A stretch of DNA of 59,663 nucleotides from Chloroflexota bacterium (GCA_017881915.1 JADGQK010000007.1:1-59663), one strand, 5' to 3'; numbered from the stretch's first letter, positions 35,801 to 47,502 are shown. Translations and numbers: made by a program. Notes: a model not told the origin generated them from the letters alone.

Positions 35801-36406
35801 ATGACCGAGTCGCCGACTGAGCTCGCCGTGCTCCCCGCCACGGCCAAGCGGTGGCCGGACGTCGAGCTCCTGCTCGGCGGTGACGGCGCGGATCGGGGCT
35901 GCTGGTGCCAGCCGTGGCGAGGCCTCGCCCGCCTGCCGGGTGAGCCACGCCTGACCCGTCCAGAAATGCTCCGCGCCGAGATCGAGGCCGGACCCCCGCC
36001 GCCCGGCTTCATCGCCTACCTCGACGACGTGCCGGTGGGCTGGTGCGGGGTGAGCGTCCGGGGCGCGACGCCGCGGCTCGATCACTCCCGGGTCATCCCG
36101 GCGGTCGACGACCGGCCCGTGTGGGCGATCGGCTGCTTCCGGATCCGGGTCGGCTATCGCCGGCGGGGCGTGGCTCGCGCCCTCTTGCAGCATGTCGTCG
36201 AAGCGGCCCGGGCGGCCGGTGCGCCCGGAGTTGAGGCGTATCCGGTTGATCCTGGTGGCCGGCGGATCGACGCGGGCTTTGGCTACGTGGGTCTTGCCTC
36301 GATGTTCGATGCCGCCGGCTTCCGGCGCGTCGTCCAGACCGACGCTCGCAGTGCAGGCCTGCCGCGCTGGCTCGTCCGCCTCGACTTCGATTCGCCGCCG
36401 GCCTAG
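35801..36406 (+). CDS. GNAT-family N-acetyltransferase
   Basis: The 201-aa protein has the GNAT acetyl-CoA-binding region: strand WAIGCFRIRVGYRRRGVARALLQHVVEAARAAG with the R-R-G-V-A loop, followed by a C-terminal strand-helix ending in the RRVVQTDA segment. The N-terminal GCWCQPW motif is typical of a subgroup annotated only as GNAT. Substrate is unknown. ATG 35801 is chosen over TTG 35762, which sits within a possible -35 box (TTGACG 35762-35767). Confidence 0.85.
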   Translation: MTESPTELAVLPATAKRWPDVELLLGGDGADRGCWCQPWRGLARLPGEPRLTRPEMLRAEIEAGPPPPGFIAYLDDVPVGWCGVSVRGATPRLDHSRVIPAVDDRPVWAIGCFRIRVGYRRRGVARALLQHVVEAARAAGAPGVEAYPVDPGGRRIDAGFGYVGLASMFDAAGFRRVVQTDARSAGLPRWLVRLDFDSPPA

Positions 36407-36487
36407 CCTCCTTTGCTGGCCAGGCCCAGCGCCTCGGCCCGGCGCGTCGGCCCGGCGACGCCGCCGAGCGACTTGAGGTTCGTTGAG

Positions 36488-36641
36488 ATGTCGCCACCAG
36501 ACGCATTGCGGAGCACCTTCGCCCGCTTGCGCCTGGCCCGCCGCTCCTGGCGGGCGACGTCGTGCACGACCGGGCCGCACTTCGGGCGGATCTGCCGGTT
36601 GGAACCTCGGAACTCGACCGCAGTGCGCCTGGTGGCGACAT
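36488..36641. repeat. Inverted-repeat element, possible MITE or REP-like unit
   Basis: ATGTCGCCACCAG-A-CGCA-T-TGCGG (36488-36511) recurs inverted at 36618-36641 with 22 of 24 positions conserved; the arms enclose 106 bp. Inside is a further hairpin, GCCCGCC (36536-36542), loop GCTCCT, GGCGGGC (36549-36555). Long imperfect terminal repeats around a structured, non-coding core suggest a small non-autonomous mobile element or an intergenic repeat family. Confidence 0.55.
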
Positions 36642-36837
36642 TCCGCCCAACCCGGCGGCCGACCCAGGCAGCGGCGGCCAGCGTCGGCTCTGCGGCGCTC
36701 CGATCCCGGACCTGCGGTTTGGGCGGCGGGGCCCAACCGAAACAGTGGAATCCGCACCGGATCGGCGTTTGACCCGCGAATCTCGTATTGACCAGCGAAC
36801 AGTCGCGGTGGCATCCTAGGCCCGATCCAGTCCCGTC

Positions 36838-36868
36838 TCGCGCAACACGGACCGTCTGCGTTGCGCGA
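36838..36868. promoter_or_regulatory. Palindrome ahead of the aminotransferase gene
   Basis: TCGCGCAAC (36838-36846) and its exact reverse complement (36860-36868) are separated by 13 bp. It lies 90 bp before the aminotransferase start and may be an operator or leader hairpin; the IclR regulator gene downstream is a candidate binder. Confidence 0.45.
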
Positions 36869-36904
36869 ACCGGGCGCCCGTCCCGCCTGTCGCATCGCAG
36901 CGCG

Positions 36905-36919
36905 GCCACGCAGCGTGGC
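36905..36919. promoter_or_regulatory. 15-bp perfect palindrome, candidate IclR operator
   Basis: GCCACGC-A-GCGTGGC is perfectly symmetrical around one base. IclR-family regulators bind palindromes of about this length near their own or neighbouring promoters. It lies 38 bp before the aminotransferase ATG. Confidence 0.45.
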
Positions 36920-36957
36920 TCGCACGAGGCGATCGGAGCTCCCACTCGGAGGGATTC

Positions 36958-38334
36958 ATGGCCGCCGAACCCACCACCCGGACCACCCCGACGCTCAAGC
37001 GCGCCCGCCAGAACGAGCTCTACCAGCGCGCCCTCCAGTCGATGCCCGGTGGCACCGACTCGAACTTCCGGACGTGGGGGGACGACACGATCTACGTCGA
37101 TCGGGGCAAGGGCGGCCGGGTCTGGGATCTCGACGACAACGAGTACGTCGACCTGCGGATGGGCTACGGGCCGGTGATCCTCGGCCACGGAGACGCGCGG
37201 GTCGACGACTACGTCAACGAGCGAATGCGGCGCGGCGTCAGCTTCTCGCTGACGAGCGAGGACGAGGTCCGGGCCTGCGAGCTGATCAAGGAGATCACCG
37301 GCTGGGTCGAGATGGTCCGGATGACCGTCTCGGGCACCGAGGCCACGATGCACCTGATGCGGATCGCCCGCGGCTACACCGGCCGGACGAAGATCATCAA
37401 GTTCGAAGGCCAGTACCACGGCGTCCACGACTACGCCCTGATCAGCGTTCTGCCCAACGACATGGGTGAGCTCGGCGATCGCGAGAACCCGGTCCGCCTG
37501 GCCTGGGGCCGGGGCATCCCGGAGGCGGTCAGCCAGACGATCATCCCGGTGCCCTACAACGACCTCGCCACGCTGCGGGCGGTCTTCGAGCGCGAGGGCG
37601 ACGACATCGCCGCGGTGATCATCGAGCCGGTCCTGGGCAACGCCCAGGGGATCCTGCCCAAGGACGGCTTCCACCAGGGCGTCCGGGCGATCACCAAGGA
37701 GTTCGGGGCCCTGCTGATCTTCGACGAGGTCAAGACGGGCTTCCGGATCGCCCGCGGCGGCGCGGCGGAGTTCTTCGGGATCAAGCCCGACCTGGCCTCG
37801 TTCGCCAAGGCGATCGGCAACGGCTACCCGGCCGCGGCCTTCGGCGGCAGCCGCGAAGTGATGAGCATGCTGCCCGACAAGGTCAGCCACGGCGGGACGT
37901 ATGCGGGCAACCGGGTGGCCGCGGCGGCCGCCGTCGCGACCCTCTCGATCCTGAAGGACGGCTCGGTGGCGGCCGGTCTCAAGCGCCGGGGCGAGTCGAT
38001 CCAGGCCGGCCTGGCGGCGATCTTGAGCGCCAAGGGCCTGCCCTACAACTTCACCGGCGTGCCCGCGATGTTCGGGATCATGTTCACCGACCAGGACGTG
38101 CGCGAATACCGCGACTGGGTCAAGACCGACCACGACCTGTACGACGCGGTCGCCGTCGGGATGCACCCCCGTGGGGCGATGCCCGAGCCCGACTCGCGCG
38201 AGCCGTGGTTCCTGTGCGCCGCCCACGACGACGCCGACGAGGCCCAGGTCCTCGAGGCGTTCGAGGGCTCGCTCGCCGCGGCGCTCGACGCCCGCAGCCA
38301 GGGCATCGCGGCCCAAAGCCTCGTCCTCGGCTGA
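36958..38334 (+). CDS. Class III aminotransferase (glutamate-1-semialdehyde aminomutase-like)
   Basis: The 458-aa PLP enzyme has the class III features of the GSA-aminomutase subgroup: SGTEATMHLMRIARGYTGRTKIIKFEGQYHG, the FDEVKTGFR Asp that contacts the pyridine nitrogen, and PLP Lys284 in SFAKAIGNGYP. HemL itself is possible, but no other heme gene is near and an IclR regulator follows, so a catabolic amino-acid or amine transaminase or mutase is more likely. ATG 36958 follows CGGAGGG. It forms a likely operon with the regulator 43 nt downstream. Confidence 0.88.
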   Translation: MAAEPTTRTTPTLKRARQNELYQRALQSMPGGTDSNFRTWGDDTIYVDRGKGGRVWDLDDNEYVDLRMGYGPVILGHGDARVDDYVNERMRRGVSFSLTSEDEVRACELIKEITGWVEMVRMTVSGTEATMHLMRIARGYTGRTKIIKFEGQYHGVHDYALISVLPNDMGELGDRENPVRLAWGRGIPEAVSQTIIPVPYNDLATLRAVFEREGDDIAAVIIEPVLGNAQGILPKDGFHQGVRAITKEFGALLIFDEVKTGFRIARGGAAEFFGIKPDLASFAKAIGNGYPAAAFGGSREVMSMLPDKVSHGGTYAGNRVAAAAAVATLSILKDGSVAAGLKRRGESIQAGLAAILSAKGLPYNFTGVPAMFGIMFTDQDVREYRDWVKTDHDLYDAVAVGMHPRGAMPEPDSREPWFLCAAHDDADEAQVLEAFEGSLAAALDARSQGIAAQSLVLG

Positions 38335-38377
38335 TGGACGGCTCGGACGACGGCTTCAGCCTGACCGGAGGCCGGCG

Positions 38378-39145
38378 GTGATCGACGGCAATGCCGTTCG
38401 TTCGGTCGATCGCGCGGCCTCGCTCCTGCTGGCCCTCGGCGAGTCAGCCGGTGAGGCCGGGGTGACCGAGCTCGCCCGCCGGCTCGGCCTCCACAAGTCG
38501 ACGGCCTCGCGCCTGCTCGCGACCCTCGAACGGCGCGGGCTCGTCGAGCAGGACGAGGAGTCCGGCAAATACCGCCTTGGCCTCGTCGTGATCCGCCTGG
38601 CCGAGCGGGCCGAGCGGACCCTCGACCTGCGCGGGATCGCCATGCCCGAGCTCGAGCGGCTGGCCCGCCTCACCCGGGAGACGACCGGCCTCGGCTCAAT
38701 CGAGGGCGACCAGCTGTTGACCGTGGCCCAGGCCGACGGTCCGAACCTGATCGCGGTAGGAGACTGGACCGGCCGGGCCACTCCGCTCCACTGCGTCGCG
38801 TCGGGCAAGGTACTGCTCGCGGCCCTCGCCGAACGGGAGGTCCTGCGGGTCGTCCGCAAGGGTCTGTCGGCCTACACCGAGCGCACGATCACCGAGCTCG
38901 AGCCGCTCCTCGAGGAGCTGTCCCGGGTACGCCGGCGCGGCTATGCCACCGCCATTGGCGAGTTCGAACTGGGCCTTAACGCCGTGGCGGCCCCCGTCCA
39001 CGACGCCCGAGGCGCCGTGATCGCCGCCGTCGACATCTGGGGTCCGGCCTTCCGGCTGACCCCGCGGCGCATCCCCGAGCTCGCCTCGCAGGCCCGCGAG
39101 GCCGCGGCTGCCATCTCGGTCCGCCTCGGCGGTGCGGCGGCCTGA
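38378..39145 (+). CDS. IclR-family transcriptional regulator
   Basis: The 255-aa protein has an N-terminal winged helix (SVDRAASLLLALGES..VTELARRLGLHKSTASRLLATLERRGLVEQ) and the C-terminal IclR effector domain (LHCVASGKVLLAAL, GYATAIGEFELGLNAVAAPVHD). It probably controls the upstream aminotransferase gene in response to a small organic acid or related metabolite. GTG 38378 is preceded by a GGAG-containing stretch. Palindromes upstream of the aminotransferase are candidate binding sites. Confidence 0.92.
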   Translation: MIDGNAVRSVDRAASLLLALGESAGEAGVTELARRLGLHKSTASRLLATLERRGLVEQDEESGKYRLGLVVIRLAERAERTLDLRGIAMPELERLARLTRETTGLGSIEGDQLLTVAQADGPNLIAVGDWTGRATPLHCVASGKVLLAALAEREVLRVVRKGLSAYTERTITELEPLLEELSRVRRRGYATAIGEFELGLNAVAAPVHDARGAVIAAVDIWGPAFRLTPRRIPELASQAREAAAAISVRLGGAAA

Positions 39146-39180
39146 TTCCACCAGGCAGCCCGCGCCAGGCGGCGGCGCGC

Positions 39181-39186
39181 TAGGCT
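39181..39186 (+). promoter_or_regulatory. -10 box upstream of mscS
   Basis: TAGGCT ends 10 nt before ATG 39197 (4 nt before the in-frame TTG 39191); the transcript would have almost no leader. Confidence 0.4.
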
Positions 39187-39196
39187 GGTCTTGATC

Positions 39197-40162
39197 ATGC
39201 CCGACACCTATTCCGGCTGGGTGGCGATCATCGCCGACCGCCTCCTGATCGTCCTCGTCATCGTGGTCGTATGTATCGCGGTCGCCCGAGTCTCGCTCGA
39301 CGCGATCCGCCGGGTCCTCGGCGCGATGCAGGCGCGGGCCCAGGCAGAGGCGTCACTGGACGAGGCTGCCGAGGTCGTCAAGCGCTTCACCACGATCGAG
39401 GCACTGGCCGGCTACGTCATCAAGAGCTTCGTGCTCACAATCGGCGGCCTGCTCGTGCTCGAGCAGATCGGCCTCGACGTTGGCCCGGCGATCGCCGGCC
39501 TTGGTGTGGTCGGCATCGCGATCGGCTTCGGGGCCCAGGCAATCGTCCGGGATTTCTTCTCGGGGATCCTCATCCTGCTCGAGAACCAGTACGGCCAGGG
39601 CGATGTCGTGGAGATCGCGGGGGTCACCGGCACCGTCGAAGAGCTGACCCTCCGACGCACGGTCCTGCGCGATGCCGACGGCGTCGTCCATCACGTGCCG
39701 AACGGCGAGATCAAGGTTGCCTCGAACCGGACCCGCGTCTGGCGTCGGATCAACCACGATGTCGTGGTTGCCTACGGTACCGACATTGAGCACGCGATCG
39801 AGGTCTTCAATGCCGTGGGAGCTGCGCTCGCTGCCGATCCGGCCTGGGCCGGCAAGATCCTCGAGACCCCCGTGGTGGATCGCGTCGACCAGCTCGGCGA
39901 GCGGGGGATCACGCTCAAGATCCTGGGCCGAGTGCGGGCCGGGGAGATGGTCGCGGTCAACGGCGAGCTGCGCAAGCGGATCCTGGCCGCGATGGCCGCC
40001 AACGGGATCCAGATCCCGGCCCCGATCATGGCCTCGGGGATGCCGGTCAGCGGCCAGATGTCGGCCGGGCCGACGCCTCGCTCCGAGCGCAGCGATGAAC
40101 CGCCTGTCGAGGCCGAGTCCACCGAGGATCAGGCCGTCGGAGGCCTCCCACCGGAGGCCTGA
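39197..40162 (+). CDS. mscS: MscS-family mechanosensitive channel
   Basis: The 321-aa protein has three membrane helices; the third, pore-lining helix carries the Gly/Ala-rich pattern [25 protein letters not shown]. The cytosolic beta domain ([38 protein letters not shown]) and vestibule follow. It should open under membrane tension to release solutes after osmotic downshift. The C-terminal 50 residues are a disordered acidic tail. ATG 39197 is chosen over TTG 39191, which is too close to the -10 box. Confidence 0.93.
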   Translation: MPDTYSGWVAIIADRLLIVLVIVVVCIAVARVSLDAIRRVLGAMQARAQAEASLDEAAEVVKRFTTIEALAGYVIKSFVLTIGGLLVLEQIGLDVGPAIAGLGVVGIAIGFGAQAIVRDFFSGILILLENQYGQGDVVEIAGVTGTVEELTLRRTVLRDADGVVHHVPNGEIKVASNRTRVWRRINHDVVVAYGTDIEHAIEVFNAVGAALAADPAWAGKILETPVVDRVDQLGERGITLKILGRVRAGEMVAVNGELRKRILAAMAANGIQIPAPIMASGMPVSGQMSAGPTPRSERSDEPPVEAESTEDQAVGGLPPEA

Positions 40163-40236
40163 CCCGCCCCGACCTGCAGGGTTCGGGCACGGCTGGCCCG
40201 CGTAGAATGGCCGCCACTAGCTGCTGGAGAATCCGC

Positions 40237-42201
<1,965 letters not shown>

Positions 42202-42202
42202 G

Positions 42203-42823
42203 GTGCCTTTCGGCTTCCGTAAGCAGGAAGACAAGGCAGCGGCGGTCAAGGAGGCGACTGGCGCCCCTGGCCCGGCGCCGGTGCCAGAGTCGGTCGAAGG
42301 CGGCGGCATTGCGTTCGACGGCCTGACCGAGGAGTGGCGCCTGGTTGGCCTCATGGAGGTCAGCGGCCGGCTCTCCGACGTGCTGAACCGGCGCGACGCG
42401 ATCTCGATCAAGGATGTCAACTGGGCCCCGCTCGACGGTTCCGAGCCATTCAGCCCGGTGCCCGGATTGCGTAGCATCGATCCCTACGACCTGATCATCG
42501 TGCTGGCCGGTGAAGGCACGCTGCCAGGCTTCTCGGATGACGAGAAGGCGGCCCACCGGGTTCACAAGCTGAGCTACTGGGTGGTGCTCGAGGTACCGCC
42601 GTTCCTGGTGCGCGGCATGGTCCACCTATACCCTGGCTCGGAACCGGAGCGCCTGCTCGATCGATCCAGTGACATGTTCTTCCCGGTGACGGGCGGCGTG
42701 GTCATGCTTGACGACCAACGGATCGGCAACGTTCAGGCGGACACGATCCTGGTCAACCGACAGTACCTCCGTCGGGTCGAGCAGGTTGAGGGCGAGCTCG
42801 CGGAGGACGGATCCCGAACCTGA
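42203..42823 (+). CDS. Conserved-looking protein of unknown function, 206 aa
   Basis: GTG 42203 starts one base after the acs stop, with GGAGGAGGA just upstream inside the acs end. After a basic, Ala/Pro-rich N-terminus, the protein has a compact alpha/beta domain (about 40-195) rich in strands: LVGLMEVSGRLSDVLNRRDAISIKDVNWAPLDG, SYWVVLEVPPFLVRGMVHLYPG and FFPVTGGVVMLDD. I do not recognise the family. No membrane helix or enzyme motif is seen. Coupling to acs may reflect expression rather than function. Confidence 0.75.
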   Translation: MPFGFRKQEDKAAAVKEATGAPGPAPVPESVEGGGIAFDGLTEEWRLVGLMEVSGRLSDVLNRRDAISIKDVNWAPLDGSEPFSPVPGLRSIDPYDLIIVLAGEGTLPGFSDDEKAAHRVHKLSYWVVLEVPPFLVRGMVHLYPGSEPERLLDRSSDMFFPVTGGVVMLDDQRIGNVQADTILVNRQYLRRVEQVEGELAEDGSRT

Positions 42824-42883
42824 CTGGGCGCCGGCCGAGTTGCCGGATCAGCGCCGGCGGCGGACCGCCAATCCAGGATCGCG

Positions 42884-44137
42884 CTAGACCCGGGCCGGCT
42901 CCTTGGTCCGATTGAAGATCCGGAATGCCGCCTTGGTCGCGGGGACGGTCTTGTCCGGCGCCTGGTACTCGGTCCCGACGAGCCTCTGGGCGAGGATGTC
43001 GAAGTCCTCGGTCACCTTCTCCTTGGGGTATTGCTCAACGACCGATCGACCCTCGTTGGCGGCACGCACGAAGAGCAGGCCACCCGAGCGGATCAGGGCC
43101 AGGGCCGGCATCCCGACGGTCTTCTCCATGTCCGCCACCGACACGCCGCTATTGGCCCGATTGACGACCAGGGCCAGCTTGTCGCGGACGCCCAGCTCGA
43201 GGGCAACGTCGCGCATCTGAACGGCTGCCCGAAGGGCCGGCACATCCGGTGTCACGGGGACGAGGATCCGGTCCGAGCGCTCGAAGATCTCCTGGTTGAG
43301 CGGGCTGTACGACGGGTGCATGTCGACGATGATGAAGTCGAAGCCCTGCCGCGCAGCGCGGATCGCGTCGCCCACTCGCTCCGGGGTCAGGATCTCCGTA
43401 TTCAGGGGACTCGCGGTCAGGACGCACACGGTGAGCCCGTTCTGGTGCACCGTGGCGATCTCGATCAGGCCCCGCTCCGGCCGGCCCTCGTCCTGGTCCT
43501 CGGTCCAGGCGTCGACCACGGTCGTGACTGACTCGAGCCCGAGCGAGGTCGCGATGTGGCCGGTCACCGTGTCGGCGTCGAGGAGCATGACCTTGAGGCC
43601 CATTCGGACCTGCAGCGTGGCGGCCAGGTTGAGGGCGGTGGTCGTCTTGCCGACGCCGCCTTTCGGGTTGAAGATCGAGACGATCGTCGCTCGCTTTGAC
43701 CACGACGCGGACTCGAAGTCGCCGCCGCCCTGGAGGACCGGGCCGCTCCCGTCGTCGATCGTGACCGACCGGATCAGCATTGCCTCGATCCGCCAGCGGA
43801 GCGAGTCGGTGGAGTACGGCCGGGTAAAGAACTCGTCGTCGATATTGGCCTTGGTCGTAGCCCCAGCCAGCCGATCCAGGGCCCGCGGCGAGACGACCAT
43901 CAACGCCGGGATGTCCCGATCGGCGTCATGGAGCAGCGAGTAGAACTCGAGCGAGCGATCGAAATCACTCTCGCCGTCGAGGATCGCCACGCCCACTTCG
44001 CGCCGGGTTGCCAGAATCGCTTCGAGCTCGTCCGGGGCGCTGACGACGAGGACCTCGAAGCCGGCCTCGGTGAGTTCCCGGGTGACGGCGATCTGCTCGT
44101 CGCGGGGCAGTGCGACGACGATCGCCTGGCGGCCCAT
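42884..44137 (-). CDS. ParA/MinD-type ATPase with degenerate receiver domain (CpaE/TadZ-like)
   Basis: The 417-aa protein has an N-terminal receiver-like domain (about 1-115; VAILDGESD at the phosphoacceptor position, with a weak acidic pocket). A SIMIBI-class ATPase follows, with deviant Walker A NPKGGVGKTTTALN (Lys164), switch motif LLDADTVTGHIA and FIIVDMHPSYSPLN. This is the layout of CpaE/TadZ, which position Tad pili, but no other tad gene is present. It begins 6 nt after the stop of a coiled-coil gene, so a positioning ATPase with its partner is the best reading. Confidence 0.85.
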   Translation of the reverse strand: MGRQAIVVALPRDEQIAVTRELTEAGFEVLVVSAPDELEAILATRREVGVAILDGESDFDRSLEFYSLLHDADRDIPALMVVSPRALDRLAGATTKANIDDEFFTRPYSTDSLRWRIEAMLIRSVTIDDGSGPVLQGGGDFESASWSKRATIVSIFNPKGGVGKTTTALNLAATLQVRMGLKVMLLDADTVTGHIATSLGLESVTTVVDAWTEDQDEGRPERGLIEIATVHQNGLTVCVLTASPLNTEILTPERVGDAIRAARQGFDFIIVDMHPSYSPLNQEIFERSDRILVPVTPDVPALRAAVQMRDVALELGVRDKLALVVNRANSGVSVADMEKTVGMPALALIRSGGLLFVRAANEGRSVVEQYPKEKVTEDFDILAQRLVGTEYQAPDKTVPATKAAFRIFNRTKEPARV

Positions 44138-44143
44138 AGGGAC

Positions 44144-45667
44144 CTAGTTCTCGGACTCAGGGTCGTGGGCGGCCACGTGGACGACCCCATCCCCAGCGTC
44201 CGTGACCCGGGCCCGGAAGCCGGGTAGCGAGGGCACCACTTCGCGGAGGTCGACGCCTGCGTCGTGATGGACCGTGAACACGAACTCGCCATCAGGACCG
44301 GACGACACGCCGACCGACTGGACGCCGGTCACCCGACCCAGGTGGCGCTTGAAGCTGGCGATGCTGGCCACGCTGACCAGGCCGGTCACGACGACCTTCG
44401 AGGTCGCCTCGGACGTCGCCCGGGTGGGCCGAGCCTCGCCCTCGCCCTCGCCCTCGGGCGGGACGAGGCCGGCGAGGCGGGCCGCGACGGCATCGTCGCC
44501 CATCGTGGGGATCTCGTCGTCGGCAGGACTCGCCTTCGTGTCGGCCCGGGTCGCCTCGGCGGCGGCCTCGGCTTCGGCCGCGTCGAAGTCCGACGACAAG
44601 CCAAGGGCGGTCAGGCGGGGATCGGCCGCGTCGGTCTCCACCGCGGCAGAGGCGGCTTCAGCGTCGGTCGCGATGCCGGCCTCGGCGGTCTCAGCGGTCT
44701 GGTGGGCCGCCTCGATCGCCGCCATCGCCATCTCGCTGTTCGAGGTGGTGTCATCGCTCGTCGACCGATCGGCCGCGTCGGCTGGAGTCGCGCCGCCACT
44801 GGTCACGAACGGCGTGTCGCTGATCAGCTCGGCGACGGCCGCCGAAGGCTGCCAGGGGACCGAGGCGTCGAACGATGGCGGTTCGGGCAGGGTCTGGGCC
44901 ATCACCGCGATCTGGGTTGGATCCTCTTCCGCAACGAGCTGCTCGAAGAAGCGCTCCATCTCGAGCTCGAAGCCGGCGACCCGGCTCTGGACGCGGTCGA
45001 TCTCGTACTCGATCTGGCCGGCGTGCTCCTCGAGCTCGCGCTCCAGGCCGAGCTTGCGCTCGCCGATCTTGCCCTGCGTCTCCTCGCGGATCCGCGCGAT
45101 CTCGGCCTTCGACCAGTCCTGGATCCCCGAAATGTCGTCGTCCGACCGCTTGCGCAGGTCGGTCGCCTCGATCGCCGAACGGGAGTGGATATCCTCGATA
45201 TACGTCTTCGCGTCGGCCTGGAACTGACCCATCGTCTGGGCGCGGGATTCCTCCGCGGCGGCCTGCATCGCCCGGGTCAGGTCGAGCACGAACTTCGTGG
45301 GCTTCTTCGCGACGAGGGCCGCGCCCGTCGGTCGGGACGGCGCGGGCGCGGCTGTCATGGTGGAGTCCACGGGGGTTTCCTTCGGGCTCGAGTCTGATGC
45401 GGTGGGCTGAACGAGATCGGTACTCGCGGCTGGCTCGTTGCTGCTGGTCGTCTCCGTCTTGCCGTCGGTCGCCGCTTCGGCGGCCGAGGCCTCGGCTAGG
45501 GTGGCCTCGTCGGTCTGCCCCGGGGCTGCGTTGGTCGTCTCGGTCACGGCGTTCGTGGCCTCATCCGTGGTGGTCGCCTCGGCGGTCCGGCCGACGGGCG
45601 CCTTGTCACTCCGCTCCTCCGAGCTCCAGGGGAGTCGGAAGCCGGTGCGTGATTCGGTCGTCGCCAT
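44144..45667 (-). CDS. Coiled-coil protein with C-terminal ferredoxin-like domain, ParA partner
   Basis: The 507-aa protein has a low-complexity Thr/Ala/Glu N-terminus (1-120), a charged coiled coil (about 125-255, ESRAQTMGQFQADAK through ELEEHAGQIEYEIDRVQSRV), a long Ala/Asp/Glu/Thr linker and a small C-terminal domain (about 415-505) with a beta-alpha-beta-beta-alpha-beta pattern (VVVTGLVSVASIASFKRHLG..GVQSVGVSSGPDGEFVFTVHHD). I know no named family. Its gene precedes the ParA-like ATPase by 6 nt, so it may be the ATPase's cargo adaptor. ATG 45667 has AGGAGGG about 13 nt upstream. Confidence 0.75.
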   Translation of the reverse strand: MATTESRTGFRLPWSSEERSDKAPVGRTAEATTTDEATNAVTETTNAAPGQTDEATLAEASAAEAATDGKTETTSSNEPAASTDLVQPTASDSSPKETPVDSTMTAAPAPSRPTGAALVAKKPTKFVLDLTRAMQAAAEESRAQTMGQFQADAKTYIEDIHSRSAIEATDLRKRSDDDISGIQDWSKAEIARIREETQGKIGERKLGLERELEEHAGQIEYEIDRVQSRVAGFELEMERFFEQLVAEEDPTQIAVMAQTLPEPPSFDASVPWQPSAAVAELISDTPFVTSGGATPADAADRSTSDDTTSNSEMAMAAIEAAHQTAETAEAGIATDAEAASAAVETDAADPRLTALGLSSDFDAAEAEAAAEATRADTKASPADDEIPTMGDDAVAARLAGLVPPEGEGEGEARPTRATSEATSKVVVTGLVSVASIASFKRHLGRVTGVQSVGVSSGPDGEFVFTVHHDAGVDLREVVPSLPGFRARVTDAGDGVVHVAAHDPESEN

Positions 45668-45947
45668 GGATCGTGCGGTTCCCTCCTGGTGAGGTCGCTG
45701 GGTATAGTCTCTGAGGACGTGTGGGCATCGTATGGGCGGGTGGCGGTCCGGTGGAGTGCGCTAGTGGTACCAATCGGTCGATCCGGTGGTACCGGAGGTC
45801 CCGCGCCGGGATCGTCTCGTTGTCCGCGGTCACCGGGACCCGGCGGCTGCGGTGTCGCTGTGCACCGCCCGACGCAGGCCGGCTCGATCGCGCGCCCGCT
45901 GCGCCCTCTTGAGGGTGTGCCGGTCGTCGGGCGCTACCATGGCCGGC
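45668..45947. promoter_or_regulatory. 280-bp divergent spacer with repeated GTGGTACC
   Basis: GTGGTACC occurs at 45764-45771 and 45786-45793, 22 bp apart (two helical turns); the first lies in a TGGTACCA palindrome. A TATACC-like -10 (complement of 45701-45706) may serve the coiled-coil operon, and TACCAT (45935-45940) lies 7 nt before the moaA ATG. Control of one or both divergent genes by a regulator binding the repeats is plausible. Confidence 0.45.
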
Positions 45948-47033
<1,086 letters not shown>

Positions 47034-47113
47034 CGTTGCCGGGTCACTGTCGGCGGTTCGGGCTGCGGGCACGGACCGGGGCTCGGGCCGCGCGGCAGCG
47101 CCTCGCATCACTG

Positions 47114-47187
47114 TTCTCCACCGGATGTCCACAGGCATGGTGGATTGGTGGAAACGGTCGGCGCATTCTCCGATAACTCGTGGATAA
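47114..47187. promoter_or_regulatory. Cluster of DnaA-box-like sequences
   Basis: Compared with TTATCCACA, the minus strand at 47179-47187 reads TTATCCACG (8 of 9), the plus strand at 47125-47133 reads ATGTCCACA (7 of 9), and TTCTCCACC (47114-47122) plus two TGGTGGA-containing sites on the other strand are weaker matches. Five such sites within 75 bp in GC-rich DNA are notable, but dnaA, dnaN and gyrB are not nearby, so an origin is only one option. Confidence 0.35.
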
Positions 47188-47496
47188 CGCCGTTGCCATT
47201 GGCCGTTGATCCGGCCATGATTCGTCTTGCCCGAAGGGGCCATCCGAAAACGGAAGCTCGCGATCACATCAAGGGCATTCGTCGAACGACCGGTCGCTTT
47301 GGGCGCTTCCCTACCCGCCACGCGGCCCTCGGGCCCGCGCTCGACGGGGATCGCCCGAATGGACGTGATCGGCATCCCGGTGTCGATACTCCGCTCGGGC
47401 GATCGAAGCGTCTGGGGCCGGCCGCCAGCGCCCCGGGCACGCTGCCAGGCATTCCCCCGCCCACGGAGGCCCGGGATCAACGGTCGCGCGGCTCGC

Positions 47497-47502
47497 TAGA
47501 CT
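47497..47502 (+). promoter_or_regulatory. -10 box of leaderless punA
   Basis: TAGACT ends 6 nt before ATG 47509 without a Shine-Dalgarno site. Confidence 0.55.

Larger units (their letters stand above)
36407..36957. other. 551-bp non-coding spacer with repeats and palindromes
   Basis: No convincing gene lies here. The minus-strand frame is open, but it is a continuation of the shadow of the aminotransferase gene and has no local start. The spacer contains a 154-bp inverted-repeat element (36488-36641), two strong palindromes (36838-36868 and 36905-36919) and the ribosome site CGGAGGG (36948-36954) of the aminotransferase. Confidence 0.6.

Noticed and set aside
36403-38316. 637-codon minus-strand open frame across the aminotransferase and the spacer
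   Set aside because: The part opposite the aminotransferase is a shadow. The tail over 36410-36800 is basic but has no local start and coincides with the inverted-repeat element.
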